From Verrucomicrobiota bacterium (GTDB lineage: Bacteria; Verrucomicrobiota; Verrucomicrobiia; Verrucomicrobiales; Akkermansiaceae), in contig JAPLUI010000231.1 of NCBI GenBank assembly GCA_026397725.1, positions 1-45,679 of the forward strand: a stretch of 45,679 nt of DNA. Reading direction: 5' to 3'. The position numbers were made by a program, and so were the translations under genes. Positions 15,691-24,890 of the stretch are shown piece after piece; position 1 is the first letter of the stretch, and every line of letters begins with the position of its first letter. Under the pieces are notes generated by a model. The model was not told where the DNA came from. It saw only the letters and a program-made list of their open reading frames with translations, and ran no database searches.

Positions 15691-18600
15691 TCAAGGCGGC
15701 GGCTCGGCGGCAATGGCGGCGGCCAGTGGCTGGGTGGTTTTGCGGCGTTTGAGCCAGTCGGTGAAGGGTTTTTTCAGGGCGCTGGCGGCAGCGGCGTCCT
15801 GGGCGGCGAGGATGGGGCCGAATGCTTGCCGGTAGATTTCGAGGGTGGGATTCTCCAACACTTTCAGGTAGGCGATCGTTAGGTGGCGGGCAGGTTCGTT
15901 GCCGGCGGCGAGGGCAGTGATGAGCGGTGGAGCGAGGTGGTGCTCTACGATGGTGAAGACTTCGAGATCGTTAAGCAGAACGTCCGGCCCGGCGGGCTTC
16001 GGAGGCTCAGTGGATGGGGCTGGAGGGAAGCGCAGGGGAGAGCAAGCGGGCGATTCGCGTGGCGGCGCGGTGAGGCGGGCGGCGAGCCACTCGACGGCGG
16101 CTGCGGTTTGGCCGGTGCGGGCCAGATCCTCGGTCAGGGACGGGAACCAGTGTTGCTGGAGGAGCAACTTGCGGAACAATGCGGCCATGGCGGGGTCCTG
16201 CTTGAAGAGGTCATTGTGCATGGAGCGCAACGGATGGACCGGGAGAGCGTCCGGGTATTGTTTAGGCGGCATGGCATATTGCGGAATCGAAAACAACGCG
16301 GCCATGCCGGCGAGGCCCGGCTGGGCGAAACGCGCGAAAATTTCCGGCTGGCTGAGCACATCGATAAAGCGCCCCGTGTCGAGCTTGCGGAGCACGCCGA
16401 GGGCGGCGTGCAGGTCCGCCAGGTCGCCGTCGCGGCCGAGACTGCGGGCGATGAGTTCGGCGGACTCCGCAGCGTCCGGACATTCGGCTAGGTTCTGGCG
16501 GGCGCGGGCGAGATTTTCCGCAATCCGGGTTGGATTTCGCTCGGCTTCCCGTGGTCCGGGCGGGATCACATCCGGGTTCGTCCAGCGCAGGCCGGGGCGG
16601 GACAGGGAGGTGCCGATGCCGAGGGCGGCGCCCGCTGCCTGGAGTTCGGAGATGCGTTCCTTGGGGAAGCCGGCTTGGCCCCCTGACAGGAGGTCGGCGG
16701 CCGCGCGGCGGACGGACACCGGCGCTCCGCCGAGCGAACCCAGCTCTAACAATGCGGCTGGATTTCGCGGGCGCTCGCCGTGGCGCATCGAAACGCCAGC
16801 GCTGGCGCGGAACAGCACGAAGTCGGGTTCGTTGCGGGTGGCGAGCAAGGCATCGATGTGTTTTGCGGCGCGGTCACTGGCATCCGGCGGCGCGTTGACC
16901 AGCTTGCGATGAATGGCCAGATCGAGCGGGATCGCTTGCGGGCATTGGACAGGCAGCAGCGACCGCAGGCGGAGCGCGGTCGCCAAAGAGTCCTGCTGAG
17001 GGAAGCCCCTACTGCTATCGATGACCTGGCGGAGGCCGGGAAAGCGGTGGCTCAGCCAGAGCAATTCCTTGTCGCGGCCCGGTTGCTCGCGGAACCAGGC
17101 GAGGCCGGAGTCGTCGCCGACAAAGCGGTGCCCGTCGTCGCGAGCGTAGCCGACCGGAAAGCCGCTGATGCCCGGGCCGATGAACCAATTCAAGGCGTCG
17201 AGCCGGGACTCGAGCGTGCGTCGGTCGGCCGCCTCGCGACCCAGCGGGTCGGCTGGGCTGAGGCCGAGGTGGGCACGCACTGCCACGGCGTTCGGGTCCG
17301 CGCTGAGAAGCCACCAGCAGCCCTGCAACACCTCGTTGGTGAACTCGCCACCGTGGGCCTGCAGGCGTTGCAGCCAAACGCGGTAGAAATCTCTTTTGGG
17401 GGGCTCTCCGGGTGGTCCGAGGTAACGAAAGACAGCATCACCGAGGTAACGAAAGACGGCATTACTGTGGGCGGCGATTTGTGCGGCGCTCTTGGTGGGA
17501 CTGCCCAGCAGTATTTCCGGCCAGATTTCGAACATCGCTGCCCAGGTCTCGGCGGAAGGCCGACGGAGGCTCGGGTAGCTGATCACCAGGAAGCTCAGGG
17601 CGTTTCCCAGAGAGTCATTCGCCGCTTGGCTCCAGTCGATTTGCCGCAGCAGTTCCCATGCCGGAATCTCCAGCTTGGCGGCCTTTAGATAACGGAATTG
17701 GTCGATGACAGGCAGTTTGGCGAACTCCGGATGGGCGGTTAGATGCTGGTGGAGAAGCTCCGGGTCGGCTCGTTCGCTCAGCGCGGCGAGCGCGAACCGC
17801 GCCGGGTCGGTGGCGGCGGAATGCCGGTAGTAGTCCGCCGGGCGCTGGAACGGATCTTGCGCTGGGTCTAACGGGCGGGCGACGAGCGTGCCGTGATCGA
17901 GGGCACGCCACAGGCAGGCGCGGGCCGGGCCGACGATTTTCTCTGCGGAGTATTCGTTGTTATTGCAGCCGGCGAGATAGTTGAGGAAAGGCTCGTGCGG
18001 GCGGCGGGCGGCCAGCTCGCAGAGCGGCAGCACCGGGAGTTGGCCGATGCCGGAGGTGGCGAGGGCGGTGAAGTGAGCGATGAATTCCTCCTCACGCGCC
18101 ATCCAGAGAACCAACAGGCGGTTGCGGTCCGCCGAACCGCGGAAATACCGCGCGAGTTGGCGGAACAACTCGCGGCGTTGTGCCGGGGTGCCCATGCCTG
18201 AGCCGATGATGGATTCGATGACGGGAGCGAGTTCCGGGGTGCAAGCGTCCACTTCGAGGCACCAAGCGATGTCGGCCACCGACGTGCCGGGCGTGGGGGC
18301 GGAGAGCGTGGCGGCGGCACCGAGGTCGAGGAAATTGTCGGCGATCATGCGAGTGACCGCGGATTCCTTGGCAAGGTCGGCGAACAGGCCGGCGACGGTG
18401 CCTTGCTGCAAGGCGAGGTCGATGCGTGCGGAAAGCACGGAGCTGCGCCATTCCGAGATGGTGCACTGTGGCTGCAGCCAGGCAAGGAAACGGGCGGTTT
18501 CTTCCCATTCGCCGCGTGCCACCAGCGGCCGCAGCAGGGCCTCGAGCTTGGGTGGCGGATAGGCGGCGAAGGGACCGCAGGGGAGGTCCTGCTGGGACTC

Positions 18601-18981
18601 GGCAAACGCAGCGGCGGCGGCTTCATGCTGACCATTGCGGTAGAGCAGCCGGGTGAGTTGCAACGGGTCGGGATTGAAATCCGGAACGTCCCGGAGCACC
18701 TTGAGCGCTGCCTCCGGCTGCCCGCAGAACTCGAGCCATTGGCTGGCGAGCAGCGGTCGGTTAGGGAGTGCTGGAGCGAGCCATCCGGCGAGCAGCTCGC
18801 GTCGCTCATCAGCGGACAGCGGCAGCAAGGCGAGCGACTCGACATTGGCCGAGATTCCGGGCTGGCTGAGTTCCCGCGGCGTGGTTCCAAGCGCTTCGAA
18901 CACTCCAGCGCCGTAAGCGGTCAGCGCCAGTGCGCAATACACGGCAAGCAGTGTATGGGAGCAGTGGGCGGGCATATCCAT
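15691..18981 (-). CDS. very large secreted or membrane-anchored helical-repeat protein
   Basis: A 1096-aa protein with a hydrophobic N-terminus (HTLLAVYCALALTAYGAGVFEA) that looks like a signal peptide; the start could be Met1 or Met3. The remainder is helical and Ala/Leu/Pro-rich, with TPR-like pairs near the N-terminus (LASQWLEFCGQPEAALKVLRDV; LYRNGQHEAAAAAFAESQQ). No domain with known chemistry is visible. It contains a short in-frame duplication (FRYLGDAV twice, around residues 505-525). Resemblance in size and style to the convergent 935-aa protein may point to distant paralogy, but I could not align them. Confidence 0.7.
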   Translation of the reverse strand: MDMPAHCSHTLLAVYCALALTAYGAGVFEALGTTPRELSQPGISANVESLALLPLSADERRELLAGWLAPALPNRPLLASQWLEFCGQPEAALKVLRDVPDFNPDPLQLTRLLYRNGQHEAAAAAFAESQQDLPCGPFAAYPPPKLEALLRPLVARGEWEETARFLAWLQPQCTISEWRSSVLSARIDLALQQGTVAGLFADLAKESAVTRMIADNFLDLGAAATLSAPTPGTSVADIAWCLEVDACTPELAPVIESIIGSGMGTPAQRRELFRQLARYFRGSADRNRLLVLWMAREEEFIAHFTALATSGIGQLPVLPLCELAARRPHEPFLNYLAGCNNNEYSAEKIVGPARACLWRALDHGTLVARPLDPAQDPFQRPADYYRHSAATDPARFALAALSERADPELLHQHLTAHPEFAKLPVIDQFRYLKAAKLEIPAWELLRQIDWSQAANDSLGNALSFLVISYPSLRRPSAETWAAMFEIWPEILLGSPTKSAAQIAAHSNAVFRYLGDAVFRYLGPPGEPPKRDFYRVWLQRLQAHGGEFTNEVLQGCWWLLSADPNAVAVRAHLGLSPADPLGREAADRRTLESRLDALNWFIGPGISGFPVGYARDDGHRFVGDDSGLAWFREQPGRDKELLWLSHRFPGLRQVIDSSRGFPQQDSLATALRLRSLLPVQCPQAIPLDLAIHRKLVNAPPDASDRAAKHIDALLATRNEPDFVLFRASAGVSMRHGERPRNPAALLELGSLGGAPVSVRRAAADLLSGGQAGFPKERISELQAAGAALGIGTSLSRPGLRWTNPDVIPPGPREAERNPTRIAENLARARQNLAECPDAAESAELIARSLGRDGDLADLHAALGVLRKLDTGRFIDVLSQPEIFARFAQPGLAGMAALFSIPQYAMPPKQYPDALPVHPLRSMHNDLFKQDPAMAALFRKLLLQQHWFPSLTEDLARTGQTAAAVEWLAARLTAPPRESPACSPLRFPPAPSTEPPKPAGPDVLLNDLEVFTIVEHHLAPPLITALAAGNEPARHLTIAYLKVLENPTLEIYRQAFGPILAAQDAAAASALKKPFTDWLKRRKTTQPLAAAIAAEPPP
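17417..17464 (-). repeat. 24-bp tandem duplication inside a coding region
   Basis: Two adjacent 24-bp units (17417-17440 and 17441-17464) differ at two positions and duplicate eight residues in frame. The event is recent and kept the reading frame. Confidence 0.85.
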
Positions 18982-19068
18982 GTCATACGCGCCAGGGCGG
19001 ACAGATGTTGCGGAGCCCTTCTTTGCGCACGCCTGGGAACCCCGGAATTCTAGCAGAAAAGCCTTGAG

Positions 19069-19389
19069 TTAGGGATGGGGAAAACCTCTCTCGCCCGGAT
19101 CTTCGCTCCTCACTTCGCCGATCCAGTCGCGGCTAACCCGAAAAGGGAAGTTGTCGCTGCACGCTCGAACTTCTGCCTCCAACCAACTGACCCGCTTGGC
19201 GGAACCTTCTGTGGGATCAGCAAATCCGATCTTGAAATTAGCCACCGCCCTGCCAGATTCATGGTGAATGCCGTTGAGCGCCGGTAATTCCGTTAGATCC
19301 GCAATGCCGACCTGCCATGCGGGGAATCCGGGGTTCAGACCGCGCCCGAATCCGCGACCGAAAAGCGTCCGATCCCACCCGGATTCCAC
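19069..19389 (-). CDS. doubtful hypothetical ORF
   Basis: A 106-codon frame with plausible composition (ADLTELPALNGIHHESGRAV then ANFKIGFADPTEGSAKRVSW) but no recognised family, no clear start and no ribosome binding site. It may be a gene fragment. Otherwise 18982-19503 holds nothing I can support. Confidence 0.25.
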   Translation of the reverse strand: MESGWDRTLFGRGFGRGLNPGFPAWQVGIADLTELPALNGIHHESGRAVANFKIGFADPTEGSAKRVSWLEAEVRACSDNFPFRVSRDWIGEVRSEDPGERGFPHP

Positions 19390-19503
19390 GCAAAATGACT
19401 GTCCACTCTGCGAAACCCCGCATATCTAACCCAATCAAGCAAGTAACGCAAGAATCCCCATGAATACGCTGATTGACGCAAATTCGGTCCCGCAGGACCC
19501 AGA

Positions 19504-19593
<90 letters not shown>

Positions 19594-19671
19594 TGCGCTG
19601 GGCAGCGGGAAAATATCCGCTCCCCGCCGCTTGTAAAGCCTTCAATCGAATCAATCTCAAAAAATCAAATC

Positions 19672-19698
19672 CCCGGGGGGCTGGTCCGGGGGGCTGGT
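19672..19698. repeat. short G-rich direct repeat in a 300-bp intergenic gap
   Basis: CCGGGGGGCTGGT occurs twice in tandem. The gap 19594-19893 otherwise shows no gene. A good ribosome-binding sequence, AAGGAGG, lies near 19870 but is about 16 nt from the next ATG. Confidence 0.5.
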
Positions 19699-19893
19699 CT
19701 AGCCACCGGGGAGACCGGGACCCCGCATGCCTTCAGGTGCGGGGCGTGATCGCAGGCGCAGGCAGGGAGGCGGCACGGGCGGCCAACAGAATGGTACGGG
19801 GTGCCTGACAGTGCGGGAAAGCCGAAATCACCCGGTGGTTGGTGATGTTAGACATTGCAATGGCAGGATAAGGAGGCATAGTGGGTTTTCCGC

Positions 19894-21489
19894 ATGGCTC
19901 CTTCGATCAACGAGACTCCTCCGCTGCTAATCCGCTGTCCCACCTGCGCCCAAAAATTCAAGGTGGGGGCGGATTTGCGTGAGCGCACGGTGGAGTGTGG
20001 CGCATGCGAGCACCGGTTTCGAATCAATGACGACGTGATCCTGAGATCTCGAAAGTTCTATCCGGGGGAGCATCCGGATTTGATGGCCAACCGTTATCAG
20101 CGAGTGCCGATGGAGGTAGCGGTGCCCGCAGGTCTGCAAACGATCAGCTACGCGGAGGTTCCGGATGCTTCCAGTTTCGAGCCCATCTCGCCGCAACGGA
20201 TCATTGCGGGGGCGACGGCCGTGATCGGGGTTGCGCTGATGGCTATGTTGCTGTTTTTCGGCGCCTCCCGCAACGGTGCGCTCGATGAGATGCCCACCGC
20301 GAGTCGGATGATGATGGCCGGATTCACCTCCGTTATCGCCACGGTTCTCCTCCTCTACGCCAATCCCCGGTCGCGGAAAAAGGCCGTCCTGTTTGCGCTG
20401 CTGTGCAGTGCCTTGTTGCTGACGCTGCCCCTGGTTTGCACCGAGGGCTCGGTTTCGCTCAAGGCGCTGCCCGCAGACGAGGCCCCGCCCAGAGTCCGAC
20501 CACCGGTCCAGACTCCCGAGCAGGAGCGGATCGCCCAACTCAGGCAAACGATCGGCACCGATCCGCTGACGGGAGAGAACGCCAAGCTTGCCACCGAAGG
20601 CAGCGGCAGGCACGCCTATGGCTTGTGGCTGCGGGGCCTGAGCGAAAGCAACAAGCTGCTGGTGCGGGATTTTTTGTTGCGGGTGGCAGACGCCGATCCC
20701 TCTTCGCATCCCTATCCGCGCGGACGCAATGACTATCTGATGGTGGTGAGCGGGGTGAACATGACCATTGAAAAACTCGCCGAACTGGCCGCTCCGCTCG
20801 GCGAGATCATGCAAATCTACCGGGAGATCGACATCATTGAGGTCCGGGTGAACAATGGGAATTTCGTGGTCGGCCAGATCGACAAACTCACGGACCAAGC
20901 CGACCCGGCATTCTACGAACTGAACCGGCGCGAATTGGAGAGCATCGATCTGGAGCGCGTGGAGGGAGCGGTCAAGCGCCTCAAGGAAGTCGCGCCGAAA
21001 CTCTATCGCAATGACATCACCCGCAGGCTGATCGTCTTGCTCAAGGAGGATGAGGTGAAATTCAAGGATGATCTGTGCGCCGCGCTCATGCGCTGGGCTG
21101 ACGAACCCGCAGCGGCGGCAGATGCAGCGGAAGCGGTGCTCAAGAAGATGTTTGCCGAGAAGCTGCCGATCCCCCGCGAGATGGTCGCCCTGCTGGTGAA
21201 GGACAAGCGACTTACGATCATCCCGATCATCGATGAGCTGTGGCTTGGCGATCCCGGCACCTGGGAGCAGTATTATGTTGAACTCGGCCCCCCGATCGAA
21301 GCCACCCTCATCCGCCACTTCACGGAAATCACCGGTGGCGTCCGCCGTTCCGCCGTCCGCATGCTCGGGAAAGTGGGCGGGCCTGACAGCTTGCCAGTGC
21401 TCAAGAGTGCCCGTGCCGGAGCGGATTCCGAACTCCTGCTCCGGATTGATGCGGCGGAAAAATCCATTCGCGAGCGACGTGGCGAGTGA
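19894..21489 (+). CDS. membrane protein with N-terminal zinc ribbon and C-terminal HEAT-like region
   Basis: A 531-aa protein. The N-terminus LIRCPTCAQKFKV...RTVECGACEHRFRI is an MJ0042-type zinc ribbon (two CxxC pairs, residues ~14-45). Two or three membrane segments follow: IIAGATAVIGVALMAMLLFF (~105-125), MMAGFTSVIATVLLLYA (~138-155) and AVLFALLCSALLLTLPLV (~162-180). The soluble C-terminal two thirds include charged helices and end with HEAT-like units (GGVRRSAVRMLGKVGGPDSLPVLKSA). Such proteins are common and poorly characterised in Planctomycetes and Verrucomicrobia. Convergent with the permease gene, leaving 33 nt. Confidence 0.8.
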   Translation: MAPSINETPPLLIRCPTCAQKFKVGADLRERTVECGACEHRFRINDDVILRSRKFYPGEHPDLMANRYQRVPMEVAVPAGLQTISYAEVPDASSFEPISPQRIIAGATAVIGVALMAMLLFFGASRNGALDEMPTASRMMMAGFTSVIATVLLLYANPRSRKKAVLFALLCSALLLTLPLVCTEGSVSLKALPADEAPPRVRPPVQTPEQERIAQLRQTIGTDPLTGENAKLATEGSGRHAYGLWLRGLSESNKLLVRDFLLRVADADPSSHPYPRGRNDYLMVVSGVNMTIEKLAELAAPLGEIMQIYREIDIIEVRVNNGNFVVGQIDKLTDQADPAFYELNRRELESIDLERVEGAVKRLKEVAPKLYRNDITRRLIVLLKEDEVKFKDDLCAALMRWADEPAAAADAAEAVLKKMFAEKLPIPREMVALLVKDKRLTIIPIIDELWLGDPGTWEQYYVELGPPIEATLIRHFTEITGGVRRSAVRMLGKVGGPDSLPVLKSARAGADSELLLRIDAAEKSIRERRGE

Positions 21490-21522
21490 GCCCGGACCGG
21501 GTCCCTTCCCACGGTTGCGGCC

Positions 21523-22848
21523 CTAATCCATCAGCGTGCCGTCACGCAATTGCCGTTCCCAAATGAAGCGCCGGAACAGCACTTTCACCGCCGCCGTAGA
21601 GGGCACCGCCAGCAGCGTGCCAACAAAGCCGCCTAACACCAACGACCAGAACAGCATCGAGAAGATCACCGTCAACGGGTGCAAGCCCACCGAATCACCG
21701 ACGATCTTGGGGGCCGTCACCAGCGAGTTGATTTGTTGGACACCCACGAAAATGGCCACCACGCCGCCAACGTAGGTCCACGGGCTCAGTCCGAAGGGCG
21801 CCACTCCCTGCGCATGCAGATAGCCGATGATGCAGGCGGGGATCAGGCAGAGGATGTTGCCAATGTAGGGAACCACCCCGAGGATCGCCATGAAAATGCC
21901 GATCAGAAAGCCGTAAGGGAGATCGTAGATTTCCAAGGCGATGCCGACGAGCACGCCATCGATGAGCGCCACCAGCACCTGGCCCCGGAAGAACGAAATC
22001 AGGTAGCCGTTGATTTCCTGCAGCGTGTCCACCAGCTCCGTCTTGAATCGCGAGGCCTTCAAGGGCACATAATCATGCCAGTGATCCCGAATTGACGCGG
22101 AATCCTTGAGAAAGAAAAACAGATAGACCGGCACCATGATCATCCCGATGACCAGGCCCAGAAAGCCCAGCACCTTCGAGGAGCCCGCAGTCAACCATGA
22201 CCAGGCGGTGCGGGTGATCACGCCTTTGTATTGATTGAGCATGCGCCCGCCATGGGTGCGCCAGAAGAAATCAAGGGACGCCGGATCGGCGGTCTCCCCA
22301 GCCGGCTGCGCGAACGGCTCGCCGCTGTCGGTCGTTTCCGTCAGCACCCACCCAATCAGCCCCCCCTGATGCCGCTGGCGCAGCCCGTGCAGCGAGCGGG
22401 CCAGGGTAGGAATCAACTGCTCTTTGTCGTTGGTTTCGGCAGGTTCCCTGCCGGGCTGGGGGGCTTGCGTGACCGCCGGCGCGGTCGTGGTCCCGGGGCT
22501 TCGGGTCGCGGCCGGCTCCATGACTTCCTTGAGGGTCAGCCTGCTGCGTTGAATCCCCGGCAGCACTGCCGCCACCAACAGGGCCATGCCGATGAGCACG
22601 ACGCTGAAAACCGTCACCACCGACCACAGGCGGGTCATGCCGCGTTGCTCCAGGAAGCAGACCACCGGATCCAGCAGATAGGCAATGATGCCCGCCACAA
22701 TGAGCGGGATGAGCACCGGTTGCAGATAGCCGAAGATCGCCCCCACCAGCCAGGTCAGCCCCACCAGCAACACGCCGAGAATGAGGATGGACAGTCCGGT
22801 GGCGGCGTTCCACAGGGATTTTTGTTGAAAACGGGTCGGGTAGCGCAT
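21523..22848 (-). CDS. AI-2E family transporter (PerM/YdiK-type permease)
   Basis: The start at 22848 (MRYPTRFQQKSLWNA) is preferred to an upstream ATG 51 nt away. The protein shows the family order: two N-terminal membrane helices (LSILILGVLLVGLTWLVGAI; PVLIPLIVAGIIAYLLDPVV), a third, a hydrophilic middle region, then the diagnostic block INGYLISFFRGQVLVALIDGVLVGI and PYGFLIGIFMAILGVVPYIG, and a last pair of helices. The middle insert (~residues 115-190, with Ala/Thr/Pro-rich linker) is longer than usual. Members export autoinducer-2, auxin-like or other small molecules, or act in Na+/H+ exchange; substrate unknown. Confidence 0.9.
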   Translation of the reverse strand: MRYPTRFQQKSLWNAATGLSILILGVLLVGLTWLVGAIFGYLQPVLIPLIVAGIIAYLLDPVVCFLEQRGMTRLWSVVTVFSVVLIGMALLVAAVLPGIQRSRLTLKEVMEPAATRSPGTTTAPAVTQAPQPGREPAETNDKEQLIPTLARSLHGLRQRHQGGLIGWVLTETTDSGEPFAQPAGETADPASLDFFWRTHGGRMLNQYKGVITRTAWSWLTAGSSKVLGFLGLVIGMIMVPVYLFFFLKDSASIRDHWHDYVPLKASRFKTELVDTLQEINGYLISFFRGQVLVALIDGVLVGIALEIYDLPYGFLIGIFMAILGVVPYIGNILCLIPACIIGYLHAQGVAPFGLSPWTYVGGVVAIFVGVQQINSLVTAPKIVGDSVGLHPLTVIFSMLFWSLVLGGFVGTLLAVPSTAAVKVLFRRFIWERQLRDGTLMD

Positions 22849-23062
22849 GGCGAAAATCAACGTGCCGCGAGTGAATACCAAAGCCACCCCGAACTCCAAT
22901 CAGAAAAATCAGAAATTCAGCCCGGCCCCTACCGCCGCCTCCCCAGGCCGACTGACGACTGCTAAGAAATTGCTTTTGAGCACCCGAATCCGGCGGGCGG
23001 GTGTAGAACCGGGAGTAACCTGGGCACAATATCCGCAAATTGTTTCCAAGGGGCGCGGGCGT

Positions 23063-23119
23063 TAGCCACAGCGGTGTGGCGCTGCGCTTCCCACCGCACT
23101 CCATACCTTCACCTGCCCA
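23063..23119. repeat. dispersed repeat, copy 1 (begins TAGCCACAGCGGTGTGG)
   Basis: 44 bp starting at 23063 are identical to 45610-45653, and the similarity continues to about 57 bp. It contains the short hairpin GCCACA-GCGG-TGTGGC. Its minus-strand translation (MECGGKRSATPLW) is one I remember from spurious ORFs in verrucomicrobial genomes, so this is probably a genome-wide intergenic repeat. It lies in the 527-bp gap 22849-23375, which has no gene. Confidence 0.8.
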
Positions 23120-23305
23120 GGACTCGCTCACGCGGAATTTCATCCCATTTTTGTGCGAGTCACCAAGCAGCAATTTGATCGCTGCTTTGTTGACCGAAAT
23201 TTCGCCCGCGAGCACAGCGTCAGACACCAATCGATGGTGGCTGGCCAAACACGGCGAGGTGATGGCCCGCATCAAACACGGCAAGCCCTCCAAGCTCATC
23301 AGTGT

Positions 23306-23343
23306 CTGTCCGACCTGTCCGACATGTCCGACCCGTCCGACCA
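23306..23343. repeat. 10-bp-period TCCGAC tandem repeat
   Basis: Four copies of TCCGAC spaced 10 bp apart (units like TGTCCGACCTG and TGTCCGACATG). A longer array of the same kind is at 43211-43262. The 10-bp period places each copy on the same helix face. Confidence 0.8.
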
Positions 23344-23375
23344 TCGTCCCCGCTAGCATCTGACTCTCTTCCCCC

Positions 23376-24890
23376 TCACCGCCGCGTCTTGAAGTATTTC
23401 ACGATGGCGGCGGTGAGGCCGGGGATGTCGTGTTTGGCGGCTTCAAAGGCGGGGGGCATGCCATGCTTGCGGAGGACCTCGCTGGTGACCGGGCCGATGC
23501 TGCCGGCAACGCAGCCCTCCGGCCACGGAAGACCGAGCCTGAAGAAATGATCCACGGTAGAGCCAGAGGTGAAGGTGATGAGGTCGGCGCCGCATGCGGC
23601 CAGACTGGCGCGGGCCCCGGTGAGGTCCGCGGTCTCGGGCACGGTGCGATAGGCGATGCACTCATCGACGATGGCACCCAGCGCGGCGAGTCCGTCGCCG
23701 ATGATGTCGCGGGATTCCGCGGCCTTGACCCACAGCATGGTTAGATTCTCGACATTGAGCTTTTTGAAGGCCTCGATCAGGCCTTCGGCGACGAAGCGTT
23801 CGGGAATGAGATCCACGGCGAAGCGGTATTCGCGGATTTTCGTGGCGGTGCCATTGCCGATGGCGGCGATGCGCGGATGGCCGAGGCTGCGGGCGTCGTC
23901 GTAGGCTTTGAAGAAGGCGTCGAAGAAGTGTTCGACTCCATTGGGGCTGCTGAAGACGAGCCAATCGTATTCGTGGGCGGAGGTGACCATTTCGGCGAAG
24001 CCTTGGTGGTCGTCCGGGAGTGCGATGCGGATGGTGGGCAGTTCAACGACATCGGCACCGAGGTTGCGCAGGGCTTTGCTGAGTTCGCCGGCCTGCTCGC
24101 GGGTGCGGGTGACGACGATGCGCTTGCCAAACAGCGGACGCTTTTCAAACCAGTTGATTTTCTTGCGCTCGGTGACGACGCTCCCGATCACCGCCACGGC
24201 GGGGGACGAGAAATTCGCCTTGTCCGCGATGTCGGCGATGGTGGCGAGGGTGCCTTCGATGGTGCTTTGCCGGGCGGTGGTGGCCCAGCGGGTGAGGGCG
24301 ATCGGGGTGTTAGGGGCGGCCCCGTTTTCGATGAAGGCGGCGGTGATTTCGCGCAAGCGGGAGACGCCCATCAGAAACACCTTGGTGCCGGGGGCGGTGG
24401 CGAGTTGCGCAAAATCAATGGAGCTGAAGCCTTTGGTAGGGTCCTCATGGCCGGTGAAAATGGTCAATTGCGTGCAGTGGTCGCGATGGGTGACGGGAAT
24501 GCCCGCATAGCACGGCCCCGCGATGGCTGAACTGATCCCGGGGACGATCTCGAAGTGAACGCCGGCCGCCGCCAGTTCCGCCGCTTCCTCGCCACCACGC
24601 CCGAAGATCATCGGATCGCCACCTTTGAGGCGCACCACGTTCTTGCCAGCCTTGGTCTTTTCAACGATGAGGGCGTTGATTTGATCCTGCGGCAGGGCAT
24701 GGTCCTTGGCGCGTTTGCCGACGTGGATTTTCTCGCAACCCGGCTTGGCCCAGCGCAACAGTTCCGGACTGCTAAGCGCATCGTAAACCAGCACGTCGGC
24801 CAGCTCGATGCACTCCTTGGCACGGAGGGTGACGAGACCCACATCGCCGGGACCGGCGCCGACCAGATAACAAGTGCCTGAATGAGTCAT
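23376..24890 (-). CDS. cobA-hemD: uroporphyrinogen-III C-methyltransferase / uroporphyrinogen-III synthase fusion
   Basis: A 504-aa bifunctional protein. Residues 1-~245 are the SAM-dependent methyltransferase: YLVGAGPGDVGLVTLRAKE, VYDALSSPELL, VVRLKGGDPMIFGRGGEEA, then PGISSAIAGPCYAGIPVTHR. Residues ~260-504 are HemD: GKRIVVTRTREQAGELSKAL, ELPTIRI, WLVFSSPNGVEHFF, and TFTSGSTVDHF. It would close hydroxymethylbilane to uroporphyrinogen III and methylate it to precorrin-2, serving haem and sirohaem or cobalamin. The start at 24890 overlaps the hemC stop (ATGA). This is the last gene of the operon. The same fusion occurs in several other phyla. Confidence 0.95.
   Translation of the reverse strand: MTHSGTCYLVGAGPGDVGLVTLRAKECIELADVLVYDALSSPELLRWAKPGCEKIHVGKRAKDHALPQDQINALIVEKTKAGKNVVRLKGGDPMIFGRGGEEAAELAAAGVHFEIVPGISSAIAGPCYAGIPVTHRDHCTQLTIFTGHEDPTKGFSSIDFAQLATAPGTKVFLMGVSRLREITAAFIENGAAPNTPIALTRWATTARQSTIEGTLATIADIADKANFSSPAVAVIGSVVTERKKINWFEKRPLFGKRIVVTRTREQAGELSKALRNLGADVVELPTIRIALPDDHQGFAEMVTSAHEYDWLVFSSPNGVEHFFDAFFKAYDDARSLGHPRIAAIGNGTATKIREYRFAVDLIPERFVAEGLIEAFKKLNVENLTMLWVKAAESRDIIGDGLAALGAIVDECIAYRTVPETADLTGARASLAACGADLITFTSGSTVDHFFRLGLPWPEGCVAGSIGPVTSEVLRKHGMPPAFEAAKHDIPGLTAAIVKYFKTRR

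Noticed and set aside
19927..21318. 463-codon open frame antisense to the zinc-ribbon membrane protein
   Set aside because: Histidine- and arginine-rich shadow of a GC-rich gene; the sense strand has clear motifs.
22271..23359. 362-codon minus-strand frame starting near the TCCGAC repeat
   Set aside because: It is out of frame with the AI-2E permease and passes through two intergenic repeats.
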